From CAISIP01 sp031396205 (GTDB lineage: Bacteria > Pseudomonadota > Gammaproteobacteria > Burkholderiales > Burkholderiaceae_C), in assembly GCA_031396205.1 (NCBI GenBank), contig JANNKH010000015.1, forward strand, positions 1-64,000: a DNA stretch of 64,000 nucleotides. Reading direction: 5' to 3'. Shown in pieces: positions 9,324 through 17,907 of this stretch. How positions within the stretch are numbered: position 1 is the stretch's first letter; each line of letters starts with the position of its first letter. The notes under the pieces were generated by a model. The model saw only the letters and a list, made by a program, of their open reading frames with translations. It was not told the origin of the DNA and made no database searches. The position numbers and the translations under genes are program-made.

Positions 9324-10670
9324 ATGAGGAAGAACAACGAACGATCATTGACCCGTTGGGTCGCGGCACTGGCGCTGGCGTTGCTGACGTCCGCCGCCGC
9401 CGCCAAACAACCGACGCCTGGCGATTGGGTCAAGCACGAAAATCTCGCCCCCGTTCTGGGTGCCGACGGCAAACAGCATGCGGCGACCTGCTCCGGATAT
9501 CCCGGCACCGATCCCAAGTTCAGCTTCTGGACCAAAAAGGGTAAGTCGAAAAACGTCGCCGTGTACTTCGAAGGCGGCGGAGCCTGCTGGGACAATCTGA
9601 CCTGCACCTTCCCGATCGATGCACGGATCGACGGCGTCAATGCCCAACTCCCGCCCGCATCGCAGATTCCACAGTTCTTCTCCCCGGCCATCGACGCTAG
9701 CACCAATCCGGCCAACTACGACGGCATCTTCAATGCAGACAACCCGGCCAACCCGGTCAAGGACTGGAGCATCGTCTACATACCGTATTGCACAGGTGAC
9801 CTGCACACCGGCTCGACCAAAAAGGACTATTTCAACGCCCGTGGCGCTGTGCTGCCACCGAACTTTCCAATTCCCTTGCCCCAACTCAATCCAGCGTTCA
9901 CGCTTGAGCATCGCGGGTTCGACAACTTCATGGTTGTGCTGGACTGGATGAAGAAAAACATCGACAAGCCTAAAAATGTACTCGTTACCGGTTCGAGTGC
10001 CGGTGGCTATGGCGCCACAGCGAATTTTCCGTGGATAGCGCGCGTTTTTCGCAATGCCCACACCTCCTTGGTCGCAGATGCCAGCGTAGGCATCACGGCA
10101 CCCGCATTCGACAGGTCCACTCCCGAGAGCGGAATTCCGGGCCGCGGGTCGTGGAACATGCAGCTTGCGCCCTGGGCCTTTGGCAGCAACCCGTCGTCGA
10201 TCGCCGGACCGGACCTGCTGCGAACGGCGGCTCTGGCCTTGCCACATGTCAAGACGGCACAGTTCACCACGGCATTCGATGAGGTGCAGATCCTGTTCTA
10301 TGGCGTCATGAAGCGGTCGTACCAGTACCCTGGAACCTGCGCAAATCCGGCGATCGATTGGCACAATCAAATGGCCAACAGCATGTTGTCGTATGGTGCC
10401 GGCGTGCGCAATTTCCGCTATTACGTCGCTGAGGGCACTTACCACACGTTGCTGCGCAGCCCACTCTTTTACACTGAAAACTCCGCGGGCGTGAACTTCA
10501 GCGACTGGGTTGATGACATGCTCAGCAACCGAGGTGGAACCCACGGGCGGCATGGGCATGACGGGCGCAACGATGATGACGATCGCAGTGGCCGTGGTAG
10601 TCACGGTGGCGAATGGGAAAACCTGGCCTGCTCGACCTGTCTGGTGCAACTTTCCTGCGTCGCGCCATAA
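9324..10670 (+). CDS. Secreted pectinacetylesterase-family esterase
   Basis: A 448-residue protein with an N-terminal signal-like stretch (basic MRKNNERSLTR, then a hydrophobic AALALALLTSAAAA) preceded by a GAGGAG ribosome-binding site. It resembles the pectinacetylesterase/Notum-type alpha-beta hydrolase family: oxyanion-type YFEGGGACWD near residue 82, the nucleophile elbow TGSSAGGYGA near 225, and a late histidine in EGTYHTLL. The true substrate (pectin, another acylated polymer or a small ester) cannot be told. The last 50 residues are an odd His/Asp/Gly/Arg-rich stretch followed by a cysteine-containing end. It stands alone, with no adjacent sugar-degradation genes. Confidence 0.8.
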   Translation: MRKNNERSLTRWVAALALALLTSAAAAKQPTPGDWVKHENLAPVLGADGKQHAATCSGYPGTDPKFSFWTKKGKSKNVAVYFEGGGACWDNLTCTFPIDARIDGVNAQLPPASQIPQFFSPAIDASTNPANYDGIFNADNPANPVKDWSIVYIPYCTGDLHTGSTKKDYFNARGAVLPPNFPIPLPQLNPAFTLEHRGFDNFMVVLDWMKKNIDKPKNVLVTGSSAGGYGATANFPWIARVFRNAHTSLVADASVGITAPAFDRSTPESGIPGRGSWNMQLAPWAFGSNPSSIAGPDLLRTAALALPHVKTAQFTTAFDEVQILFYGVMKRSYQYPGTCANPAIDWHNQMANSMLSYGAGVRNFRYYVAEGTYHTLLRSPLFYTENSAGVNFSDWVDDMLSNRGGTHGRHGHDGRNDDDDRSGRGSHGGEWENLACSTCLVQLSCVAP

Positions 10671-10871
10671 CCGAAGGGATCGACGCGCGGGCGTGATCGG
10701 GGTCGCACGAAAGCGCCTGCGATCATGTCGCCCAGGTACCCCACGAGCGCGCCTGGACTTCCATCGGGGCACTGGCAGCCTGTCGGTCGCGCGCCATTCT
10801 GGGCGCGCGGCGCATTGCCGACGTGTAGTCGAAAATCGCCAACCGTCCCCGACTTTTTTTGGAGGCTTCGC

Positions 10872-11346
10872 ATGAGAAAGCAAATACCGTTGCGTTCGGA
10901 TATTGCCTGGAGTACCCCTGAGGCGATCGGGGTACATGGTCATGCCCGTCGGTGCGGTGGGCGAACTGGTGGTTCGCACACCGATGGTGATGCAGGGCCT
11001 TATCAGGGATGAAGCGCAGACACGCGCTGCGTTTCGCGACGGCTGGTTCCTCACCGGAGATCTGGCCACTGCCGATGCCGACAACTATTTCTGGTTTGTC
11101 GCGCGCAAGAAGGACATCATCCGCAAACGCGGCGAAAACCTATCGGGCGCAGAACTGGACCGGGTTATTGGACTGCACCCGGCGGTACTGGAGGCGGCCG
11201 CAATCCCGGTTGCGTTGGAGCTGGGCGAAGACGACATCTTCGTGGTCTTGGTACTGCGCCTCGGCATGACCCTGCAGCACGCCGATATCGCCGATTGGTG
11301 CCGGGAGCGCCTATCTGCGATCAAGATGCCACGGTATGTCGCGTAG
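10872..11346 (+). pseudogene. Deletion scar: foreign N-terminus joined to acyl-CoA synthetase C-terminal remnant
   Basis: A good ribosome-binding site (GGAGG at 10860-10864) precedes ATG 10872, which opens a peptide MRKQIPLRSDIAWSTPEAIG; this looks like the N-terminus of a CoA-metabolism protein, possibly a citryl-CoA-lyase type, which I hold only weakly. After about 20 codons the sequence switches to the C-terminal part of an AMP-forming acyl-CoA synthetase in another frame: GELVVRTPMVMQGL, FRDGWFLTGDLA, and the hinge RKKDIIRKRGENLSG. The remnant covers roughly 130 of the usual 500-plus residues and stops just after KMPRYVA, before the catalytic-lysine end. It is truncated at both ends and cannot be an active ligase. 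Confidence 0.8.
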
Positions 11347-11388
11347 CCTTGGCCGTCGACCTTCAGCCGCCCCGCGCCTGACCGGATT

Positions 11389-11886
11389 TCAGGCCGTTTG
11401 CGCCGCCGGCTCCTTGGTCGTCTGCCATTGCGCCAGCGCCTGGTGCGCCCCGGTCCTGAGTTTGGCCGCTTGCGCCGCGTAGTCGGGCCGTTTGGCCGTG
11501 AGTTCGATCACATAGCCATTGGGATCCCGAAAATAGATCGAATCGATGAATTGGTGGTCGGCAACGCCACGCGTCTCTATGCCCGCGGCCTTGCCCTTGG
11601 CCAGCATCGGGCGCAGGTCTTCGGGTTGCACCTCGAGTGCAATATGCAAGTCGAAGTCGCGCTGATCCTTGAATTCAAACGGATGCCCGGGATCTTCGAA
11701 GAATGCCAGGCAAGAGCCATCATCCATTTCATAAAACGAATGCAAGGTGCTGGTCGGTCGCCCGGTCTTCGTCTCCTTGATCTCGAACGCGTTGACCAGC
11801 GGCAAGCCAAGAAAGTCCTCGTAGAACCGGCGCGTCTGCTCCGAGTCCCGGCAGCGGTAGGCGTTGTGGTGCAAACCTTTCAACAT
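11389..11886 (-). CDS. VOC-family metalloenzyme (glyoxalase/dioxygenase fold)
   Basis: A 165-residue vicinal-oxygen-chelate protein from ATG 11886 (MLKGLHHNAYRCRDSEQTRRFY). Candidate metal ligands of the fold are the early histidine in LHHNAY, a histidine in DLHIALEV, and the glutamate in DPNGYVIELTAK. The substrate is unknown; the family includes glyoxalases, extradiol dioxygenases and fosfomycin-resistance proteins. It lies 13 bp downstream of the broken glutathione S-transferase gene on the same strand, so the two probably formed one transcript and perhaps a glutathione-linked detoxification pair. Confidence 0.82.
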   Translation of the reverse strand: MLKGLHHNAYRCRDSEQTRRFYEDFLGLPLVNAFEIKETKTGRPTSTLHSFYEMDDGSCLAFFEDPGHPFEFKDQRDFDLHIALEVQPEDLRPMLAKGKAAGIETRGVADHQFIDSIYFRDPNGYVIELTAKRPDYAAQAAKLRTGAHQALAQWQTTKEPAAQTA

Positions 11887-11899
11887 GGTCAATCCTCCT

Positions 11900-12577
11900 T
11901 CATTGGATGGCTTTGAACGGCTGGTCCTTGACCGAACCGGCAAAGCCGTTGAACACCTCGTTGATCCTATTCCAGCTTGGCAGGCGCTTCATGTTGGCGA
12001 CCCAGCGCTGCACATTCGGGTAGGGTGAAAAATCACAGCGGATGATCTCGCCCAAGGTCAGAAGGCCGATGCCGAAGTAGTCGGCGACCGTGATGTCGTC
12101 ACCACACAGGTACTGCTGTTTCGGGCCGATCCAGTGCTCGTTCAGCACTGTCAACCATCCCTTGGAGCGCTCCATGCCCCAGGCGATTGTGGCGTCCTGT
12201 GCACCGTCGCCGGAACGCTTGTGGTGCGGGAAAATCTGCGCATAGACCATGCCGTAACCGAAATCGCGGTAGAAGTTGGAGTTGAATCAGTCCATCATTT
12301 CATTGACCTTGGCGCGCTTTTGCAAGTCCTTCGGATACGACGGAAGATTGAACTTGCCGGCCAGGTACTTCAGGTTCGCCGAGCTTTCGGTCAGCCGGAA
12401 ATCGCCGTCCTCCAGCACCGGCACCAGGCGGTTCGGGTTGACCGCGCTAAACGGAGCCTGATGATGTTCCCCGGTCATCAGGTCCACGACCTGCTCGTCG
12501 ACCGACAAATTGTTTTCGGCGATAAACAGGCGCACAGGGCGGCTGGTCATCGATACGGGGTGCATATACAGTTTCAT
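11900..12577 (-). pseudogene. Glutathione S-transferase, interrupted by in-frame TGA
   Basis: From ATG 12577 the frame encodes a normal GST N-terminus (thioredoxin-like fold: MKLYMHPVSMTSRPVRLF, NPNRLVPVLEDGDFRLTES). At codon 97, bases 12287-12289, it meets TGA. The same frame then continues without any other stop to 11900, giving the GST C-terminal helical domain (FNSNFYRDFGYGMVYAQIF, YLCGDDITVADYFGIGLL). Relatives of this type commonly read Trp at this point (EMMDWFN), so TGG to TGA is the simplest change. Reading through would give 225 codons, a standard GST length. A sequencing error or a recent nonsense mutation explains it equally well. Confidence 0.85.
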
Positions 12578-12734
12578 GATGTGATCCAGTGAATGGGCAG
12601 CAAGCCAAACGGCCCCGACCCCATGCGCGAGCGGCACGGCGCAGAGTCACATCTTAGGCCAGCGGACCCGTTCCGGCAATGACGCTGACGTGGCGCTGGC
12701 CTTGCCTGGCGCCGCTACTTGGGGCCCGCAACGG

Positions 12735-13388
12735 TCAACCTGCTTTGACCAGCACGGTGCGCAGGACCATATCCACCAACAGTTGTTCACCGGCTTCGAA
12801 ATCCGCCGCCTCCATCTCCGGCTTGCCCAGAACCAGACAGATCTGGCTGGCAAAATCCGCGTAGGCCTGGGTCGACGACCACAGAATCACCATCAGGTGC
12901 GCCGCGTCGACCTTGCGGCAAACGCCCTGCTCCGCCCACTGGTTGAATACGGCGATGTCGGCCTGCAAAGCCGGAAGCACCCTGTCGCGGATCTCCTGCG
13001 CAAACAGCGGTGCACCCGAAACAACCTCGTTGGCGTAGACCCGCGAATCGTACGGGTGTTCACGCGAGAACCGCAATTTGCCGGCGATATAACGGCGCAG
13101 CGCCAGTTCCGGGTTGTCGGCGTTCTGGGTGATGGCCTCCATGTAGGACAGCCACACATCGAGCACCCCGTGCAGCACCCGGCGATACAAGACCTCCTTG
13201 CTGGAGAAATAGTACAGCAGGTTCTGCTTGGCGGTGCCGACCTCGCGCGCAATATGGTCGAGCGACACGCCGCCGAAACCGCGTTGCGCAAACAGCCGCT
13301 TGGCGGCCTCCAGAATTTCCTGCTCCAGCCGCTCACGGTTGTCGCTGCGCTTTTCTTTGGCGGATGCCGGTGCTTGCTTGGTCGCCAT
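12735..13388 (-). CDS. TetR/AcrR-family regulator, RutR-like
   Basis: A 217-residue one-component regulator. The N-terminal helix-turn-helix is at about residues 22-70 (EILEAAKRLFAQRGFGGVSL, then IAREVGTAKQNLLYYFSSKEVLY). The rest matches the RutR/YcdC-type ligand domain (AGKLRFSREHPYDSRVYANEV, GAPLFAQEIRDRVLP). RutR in E. coli is a uracil/thymine-responsive repressor of pyrimidine degradation. Here the gene is divergent from preT-preA-hydA across 167 bp that contain a perfect palindrome, so control of this operon is the natural inference. The ligand is not shown by the sequence. Confidence 0.88.
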   Translation of the reverse strand: MATKQAPASAKEKRSDNRERLEQEILEAAKRLFAQRGFGGVSLDHIAREVGTAKQNLLYYFSSKEVLYRRVLHGVLDVWLSYMEAITQNADNPELALRRYIAGKLRFSREHPYDSRVYANEVVSGAPLFAQEIRDRVLPALQADIAVFNQWAEQGVCRKVDAAHLMVILWSSTQAYADFASQICLVLGKPEMEAADFEAGEQLLVDMVLRTVLVKAG

Positions 13389-13503
13389 AGCTGCGCATGG
13401 TAGCGGCTAATGCGCGTCGTCATTGGCGCGCGTCTTGCATGGCGAAGTTCCGGGTAATCCCTAGTTGAAGCCGTGCACCAATCACGGTCCAATAATGCAA
13501 AAT

Positions 13504-13517
13504 TTACCAATTGGTAA
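13504..13517. promoter_or_regulatory. 14-bp perfect palindrome, likely TetR/RutR operator
   Basis: TTACCAATTGGTAA is a perfect 7+7 inverted repeat 38 bp upstream of the preT ATG, in the gap between the TetR gene and preT. Its core (ACCAATTGGT) resembles the known E. coli RutR half-site pattern, in which TGACCA and TGGTCA are separated by two bases. Binding by the neighbouring regulator is inferred. Confidence 0.7.
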
Positions 13518-13555
13518 GACTTTTTTGTTGCTATGCACCACACAGGGGCTTTTCC

Positions 13556-14914
13556 ATGACTACGTCCGTCGCGCCCGACAAACAGCAGCCCGATATCCAT
13601 GCCGGCCGACTGCCAGCGCAGCAGTACCCGCACAATTTTTGCGACGCACATCCGCCACTGGACCTGGGCCAGGCCCGGATCGAGGCGGATCGCTGCTATT
13701 ACTGCTTCGAAGCGCCTTGCCAGACCGCCTGCCCAACGGGCATCGATATTCCCAGTTTCATCCAGCGCATTGCTGACGGCAACATCCGCGGTTCTGCGCA
13801 CGCCATCCTCAGCGCCAATCCGCTGGGAGGCATGTGCGCCCGCGTCTGTCCCACCGAGGTGTTGTGCGAGCAAGCCTGCGTACGCAACACGAACGAAGAC
13901 AAGCCAGTCGAGATTGGCCAGCTGCAGCGCTATGCCACGGATGCCTTTTTCGCCGATCCCGGAGCGCCGCTGTTCACCCGCGCCAAGCCAACCGGTCGCC
14001 GGATGGCTGTTGTCGGTGCCGGCCCGGCCGGCCTGGCATGCGCACACGGATTGGCACGGCTGGGCCATGAGGTCGTGGTGTTCGACGCCAATGCCAAGCC
14101 CGGCGGGCTCAATGAGTACGGCCTGGCCACCTACAAGACGGTGGACAACTTCGCCCAGCGCGAGATCGAATGGTTGTTGTCGATTGGCGGCATCGACATC
14201 CGCAGCAAATTCGTCCTGGGCAAGGACCTCACGCTGGAGCAGTTGACCAGGGACTACGACGCGGTGTTCCTGGGAATGGGCCTGGCCGGTGTCAACAGCA
14301 TCGGCATTCAGGAACCCGACGCCGTCGGTATTCGCAACGCCGTCGAATTCATTGCCGAACTGCGCCAGGCAAAGGACTACGCAAAGCTGCCTGTCGGGCG
14401 CCGGGTGATCGTGATCGGCGGCGGCATGACCGCCGTGGATGCGGCAGTGCAGTCGCGCAAGCTCGGCGCCGACGACGTCACCATCGTCTACCGGCGAGGC
14501 GAAGACGCCATGTCGGCGTCGGCATATGAGCGCGATTGGGCACGCAGCAACGGCGTGCTGATTCGGCACTGGGCTACGCCTAGCGAGATTCTCGCGGACG
14601 CGGGCCGGGTAACGGGCGTGCGCTTCGCGGTGACCCGGTTGGTCGATGGGAAACTGAGCGCGTCGGACGATTCCTTTACGCTGCCAGCCGACATGGTGCT
14701 CAAGGCGATCGGCCAGACCCTGGTCGCGCAGCCGCTGGGCGCGGTGGTGGACCTGCGGGGCGGTCGCATCGCCACCGACGCCGAAGGCGCCACCGCACAT
14801 CCCAAGGTGTGGGCCGGCGGTGACTGTCGCCACGGCGGCCGTGACCTGACGGTGGAGGCGGTGGAACACGGCAAGGTGGCGGCGCTGTCGATCCACGCTT
14901 CGCTAAGCGCTTGA
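13556..14914 (+). CDS. preT: NAD-dependent dihydropyrimidine dehydrogenase, subunit PreT
   Basis: Electron-input flavoprotein subunit of dihydropyrimidine dehydrogenase, which reduces uracil and thymine at the 5,6 bond. ATG 13556 gives 452 residues. The N-terminal iron-sulfur region has Cys47, Cys50, Cys55 and Cys59 (CYYCFEAPCQTACP), with a second set CARVCPTEVLCEQACVR. A FAD Rossmann motif VVGAGPAGLACA follows, then a NAD(P)H motif VIGGGMTAVDAA, and the C-terminal FAD block WAGGDCRHGG. It is the first gene of the pre-hyd operon, directly downstream of the palindrome, and preA follows after 54 bp. Confidence 0.94.
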   Translation: MTTSVAPDKQQPDIHAGRLPAQQYPHNFCDAHPPLDLGQARIEADRCYYCFEAPCQTACPTGIDIPSFIQRIADGNIRGSAHAILSANPLGGMCARVCPTEVLCEQACVRNTNEDKPVEIGQLQRYATDAFFADPGAPLFTRAKPTGRRMAVVGAGPAGLACAHGLARLGHEVVVFDANAKPGGLNEYGLATYKTVDNFAQREIEWLLSIGGIDIRSKFVLGKDLTLEQLTRDYDAVFLGMGLAGVNSIGIQEPDAVGIRNAVEFIAELRQAKDYAKLPVGRRVIVIGGGMTAVDAAVQSRKLGADDVTIVYRRGEDAMSASAYERDWARSNGVLIRHWATPSEILADAGRVTGVRFAVTRLVDGKLSASDDSFTLPADMVLKAIGQTLVAQPLGAVVDLRGGRIATDAEGATAHPKVWAGGDCRHGGRDLTVEAVEHGKVAALSIHASLSA

Positions 14915-14968
14915 CGGCGCGGCTTCAGGACCAGCGCACGACTGCAACAAAGAGCACGGAGAAAGACC

Positions 14969-16294
14969 ATGGCCAACCTGCAAACCGAATTCCTGGGCAT
15001 CCAGAGTCCCAACCCGTTCTGGCTCGCCTCGGCACCACCGACCGACAAGGAATACAACGTGGTGCGTGCCTTCGAAGCCGGCTGGGGCGGCGTGGTCTGG
15101 AAGACGGTCGGCGAGGACCCGCACATCGTCAATGTCTACGGCCCGCGCTATGGCGCGCTGATGGGCAACGACCGGCGTTTGATCGGCTTCAACAACATCG
15201 AGCTGATATCGGACCGGCCACTCCAGACCAATCTGGACGAAATCCGCCGTGTCAAGCGCGCCTGGCCGGACCGGGCGGTGGTGGTGTCCATCATGGTGCC
15301 GTGCGAGGAGGCCGCGTGGAAACGCATCCTGCCAATGGTCGAGGACACCGGCTGCGATGGCATCGAACTCAATTTCGGCTGCCCGCACGGCATGAGCGAG
15401 CGTGGCATGGGTTCATCGGTGGGCCAGGTACCGGAATACATCGAGATGGTCGCGCGCTGGTGCAAGACTTATTCCCGGATGCCGGTGATCGTCAAGCTCA
15501 CGCCCAACATCACCGACATTCGCTATCCGGCGCGCGCGGCCAAGGCCGGCGGTGCCGATGCGGTGTCGCTGATCAACACCATCAACTCGATCATGGGCGT
15601 CAACCTGGAGACCATGACGATGTCGCCCAGCGTCGGCAAGCAGGGATCGCACGGCGGCTACTGCGGCACCGCAGTGCGCCCGATCGCATTGAACATGGTG
15701 GCCGAGATTGCGCGGGATCCGCAGACCGCCGGCTTGCCGATATCGGGCATCGGCGGAGTGCACACCTGGCATGACGCTGCCGAATTCATCGCGCTGGGCG
15801 CCGGCACGGTGCAGGTCTGTACCGCGGCCATGGTCTATGGCTTCCGGATCGTGCAGGACATGTGCGACGGACTGTCCAATTTCATGGACCAGCAGGGCTA
15901 CACCAGCGTGGCGCAGATGGTTGGCAAGGCCGTTCCCACCATCACCGGCTGGAGCAACCTGAACATGAACCATGTCGAGAAAGCGGTTATCAACCAGGAC
16001 AGCTGCATCCAGTGCGGTCGCTGCCACGTGGTGTGCGAGGACACCTCGCACCAGGCCATCACGGCGACCCGGGATGGCAAGCGCCATTTCGAGATCAAAG
16101 AAGAGGAATGTGTGGGCTGCAACCTGTGCGTCTCGGTCTGCCCGGTACCCGAGACGATCACGATGCGTACGTTGGCCGCCGGCGAGATCGACAAGCGCTC
16201 GGGCAAGGCGGTGCAGGGCCACTATGCCAACTGGACCACCCATCCGAACAATCCGATGCGGGTCGCGGCCAAGGATGCCGTACCCAGCCTATGA
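14969..16294 (+). CDS. preA: NAD-dependent dihydropyrimidine dehydrogenase, subunit PreA
   Basis: Catalytic FMN subunit that partners PreT. It has 441 residues with a GGAG-type ribosome-binding site ahead of ATG 14969. The dihydroorotate-dehydrogenase-like barrel shows ELNFGCPHGMSERGMG, which carries the family cysteine, VIVKLTPNITDI, and SGIGGVHTWHDA. The C-terminal 90 residues hold two ferredoxin-type [4Fe-4S] sites, CIQCGRCHVVC and CVGCNLCVSVCP. Both subunits are complete, so the dehydrogenase should be functional. Confidence 0.95.
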   Translation: MANLQTEFLGIQSPNPFWLASAPPTDKEYNVVRAFEAGWGGVVWKTVGEDPHIVNVYGPRYGALMGNDRRLIGFNNIELISDRPLQTNLDEIRRVKRAWPDRAVVVSIMVPCEEAAWKRILPMVEDTGCDGIELNFGCPHGMSERGMGSSVGQVPEYIEMVARWCKTYSRMPVIVKLTPNITDIRYPARAAKAGGADAVSLINTINSIMGVNLETMTMSPSVGKQGSHGGYCGTAVRPIALNMVAEIARDPQTAGLPISGIGGVHTWHDAAEFIALGAGTVQVCTAAMVYGFRIVQDMCDGLSNFMDQQGYTSVAQMVGKAVPTITGWSNLNMNHVEKAVINQDSCIQCGRCHVVCEDTSHQAITATRDGKRHFEIKEEECVGCNLCVSVCPVPETITMRTLAAGEIDKRSGKAVQGHYANWTTHPNNPMRVAAKDAVPSL

Positions 16295-16327
16295 TGATCA
16301 TCTGAAACAACACGCAGAGGTATATCC

Positions 16328-17797
16328 ATGAGTTCAACCTTGATTCGTGGCGGCACGGTTGTCAACGCCGACCGCCAGTTCAAAGCCGACGTCCTGTGTG
16401 TCGACGGCAAGATCCACAGCGTCGGCGACAAGCTGGACAAGCCCGCCGGCACCAAGGTGATCGACGCCGGCGGCCAGTACGTCATGCCCGGCGGCATTGA
16501 CCCGCATACCCATATGCAGTTGCCCTTCATGGGTACGGTGGCGGTGGACGACTTCTTCTACGGCACCTCGGCCGCACTGGCTGGCGGCACCACCTCGATC
16601 ATCGACTTCGTGATTCCCAATCCGCAGCAACCGCTGATGGATGCCTACCAGCAGTGGCGCGGCTGGGCCGAGAAGTCGGCCTCTGACTATGGTTTTCATG
16701 TCGCCGTCACCTGGTGGAGCGAAGCGGTGCACGCCGACATGGGAAAACTGGTCAAGAACGAAGGCATCAACAGCTTCAAGCACTTCATGGCCTACAAGAA
16801 CGCCATCATGTGCGACGACGAGACCTTGGTGAACAGCTTCAAGCGCGCGTTGGAACTCGGCGCCATGCCCACCGTGCATGCCGAGAACGGCGAACTGGTC
16901 TACCTGCTGCAGGCCGAAGTTGCCAAGATGGGCATTACCGGCCCTGAGGGCCATCCGCTGTCGCGGCCGCCGATGGTCGAGGGCGAAGCTGCAAACCGCG
17001 CGATTGCGATCGCCGACGTGCTCGGTGTGCCGATCTACATCGTGCATGTGTCCTGCATCGAATCGGCCGAGGCCATCGCCCGGGCCCGCGCACGGGGCCA
17101 GCGCGTCTATGGCGAGGTGCTGGCCGGGCACCTGGTGGTCGACGATTCGGTCTACCGCAACCCGGATTTCACAGCGGCGGCAGCGCATGTGATGAGCCCG
17201 CCGTTCCGGCCCAAGATCAATCAGGAATTCCTGTGGCGCGGCCTGCAGTCGGGCAACCTGCACACCACCGCAACCGACCACTGTGTGTTCTGTGCCGAGC
17301 AAAAGGCCGCTGGACGCGATGATTTCAGCAAGATACCCAACGGCACCGGCGGCGTCGAGGAGCGCCTGGCCGTTATCTGGGACCACGGCGTCAACACCGG
17401 TCGCCTGACGCCCAGCGAGTTTGTCGCCATCACCTCGACCAATACCGCCAAGCTGTTCAACCTCTATCCGCGCAAGGGCAGCATCAGTGCCGGCGCCGAT
17501 GCCGACATCGTGGTCTGGGATCCGCAGGGCAGCAAGACACTGTCGGTCAAGACCCAGCAAAGCCGGGGCGACTTCAACATATTCGAAGGCATGACCGTGC
17601 GCGGTGTCCCGAGCCACACGCTGAGCCGGGGCAAGGTGGTTTATGCCAAGGGCGAGCTGCGCACAGAGAAAGGCGCCGGGCAGTATGTGAGGCGACCACC
17701 ATTCGGTATCAATTTCGAGGCTGCGAGCAAGCGCGCCGAGGCCAACAAGCCAACCGCGGTGAAGCGACCGGCAGCCAAGCGCAAGGCCCAGGCATGA
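16328..17797 (+). CDS. hydA: Dihydropyrimidinase
   Basis: Zinc amidohydrolase that opens the ring of dihydrouracil or dihydrothymine (and hydantoins) to N-carbamoyl-beta-amino acids. It has 489 residues. The metal ligands His60 and His62 are in PGGIDPHTHMQLPF, the carboxylated-lysine region is in INSFKHFMAYKNAIM, and further histidine sites are in MPTVHAENGE and IYIVHVSC, with the metal-binding aspartate in TTATDHCVFCAEQK. The tail from about residue 465 is Lys/Ala-rich (KRPAAKRKAQA). It starts 33 bp after preA and catalyses the next step of the same pathway. Confidence 0.95.
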   Translation: MSSTLIRGGTVVNADRQFKADVLCVDGKIHSVGDKLDKPAGTKVIDAGGQYVMPGGIDPHTHMQLPFMGTVAVDDFFYGTSAALAGGTTSIIDFVIPNPQQPLMDAYQQWRGWAEKSASDYGFHVAVTWWSEAVHADMGKLVKNEGINSFKHFMAYKNAIMCDDETLVNSFKRALELGAMPTVHAENGELVYLLQAEVAKMGITGPEGHPLSRPPMVEGEAANRAIAIADVLGVPIYIVHVSCIESAEAIARARARGQRVYGEVLAGHLVVDDSVYRNPDFTAAAAHVMSPPFRPKINQEFLWRGLQSGNLHTTATDHCVFCAEQKAAGRDDFSKIPNGTGGVEERLAVIWDHGVNTGRLTPSEFVAITSTNTAKLFNLYPRKGSISAGADADIVVWDPQGSKTLSVKTQQSRGDFNIFEGMTVRGVPSHTLSRGKVVYAKGELRTEKGAGQYVRRPPFGINFEAASKRAEANKPTAVKRPAAKRKAQA

Positions 17798-17907
17798 GTC
17801 ACCGGCCTTTCCCAAGGCCAATCCCGCAGCACGCTGCACGCAGGGTAGTCCCATAAGCCAGCGCGCTGCAGCCCGCATCGAGACGACAAGAATACGAGGA
17901 TACAAGC

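Noticed and set aside
10789..10808. GC-rich hairpin GCGCGCC/GGCGCGC
   Set aside because: No T-run follows and it does not match a known regulatory element; it may be chance in GC-rich DNA.
12287..12289. TGA in the GST gene as selenocysteine or recoded Trp
   Set aside because: TGA is the normal stop of many genes here, no selenocysteine element is seen, and relatives use ordinary Trp at this place.
12893..14896. Minus-strand 667-codon frame covering preT and the TetR gene
   Set aside because: preT and the TetR gene have clear motifs in their own frames; this frame overlaps both and matches nothing.
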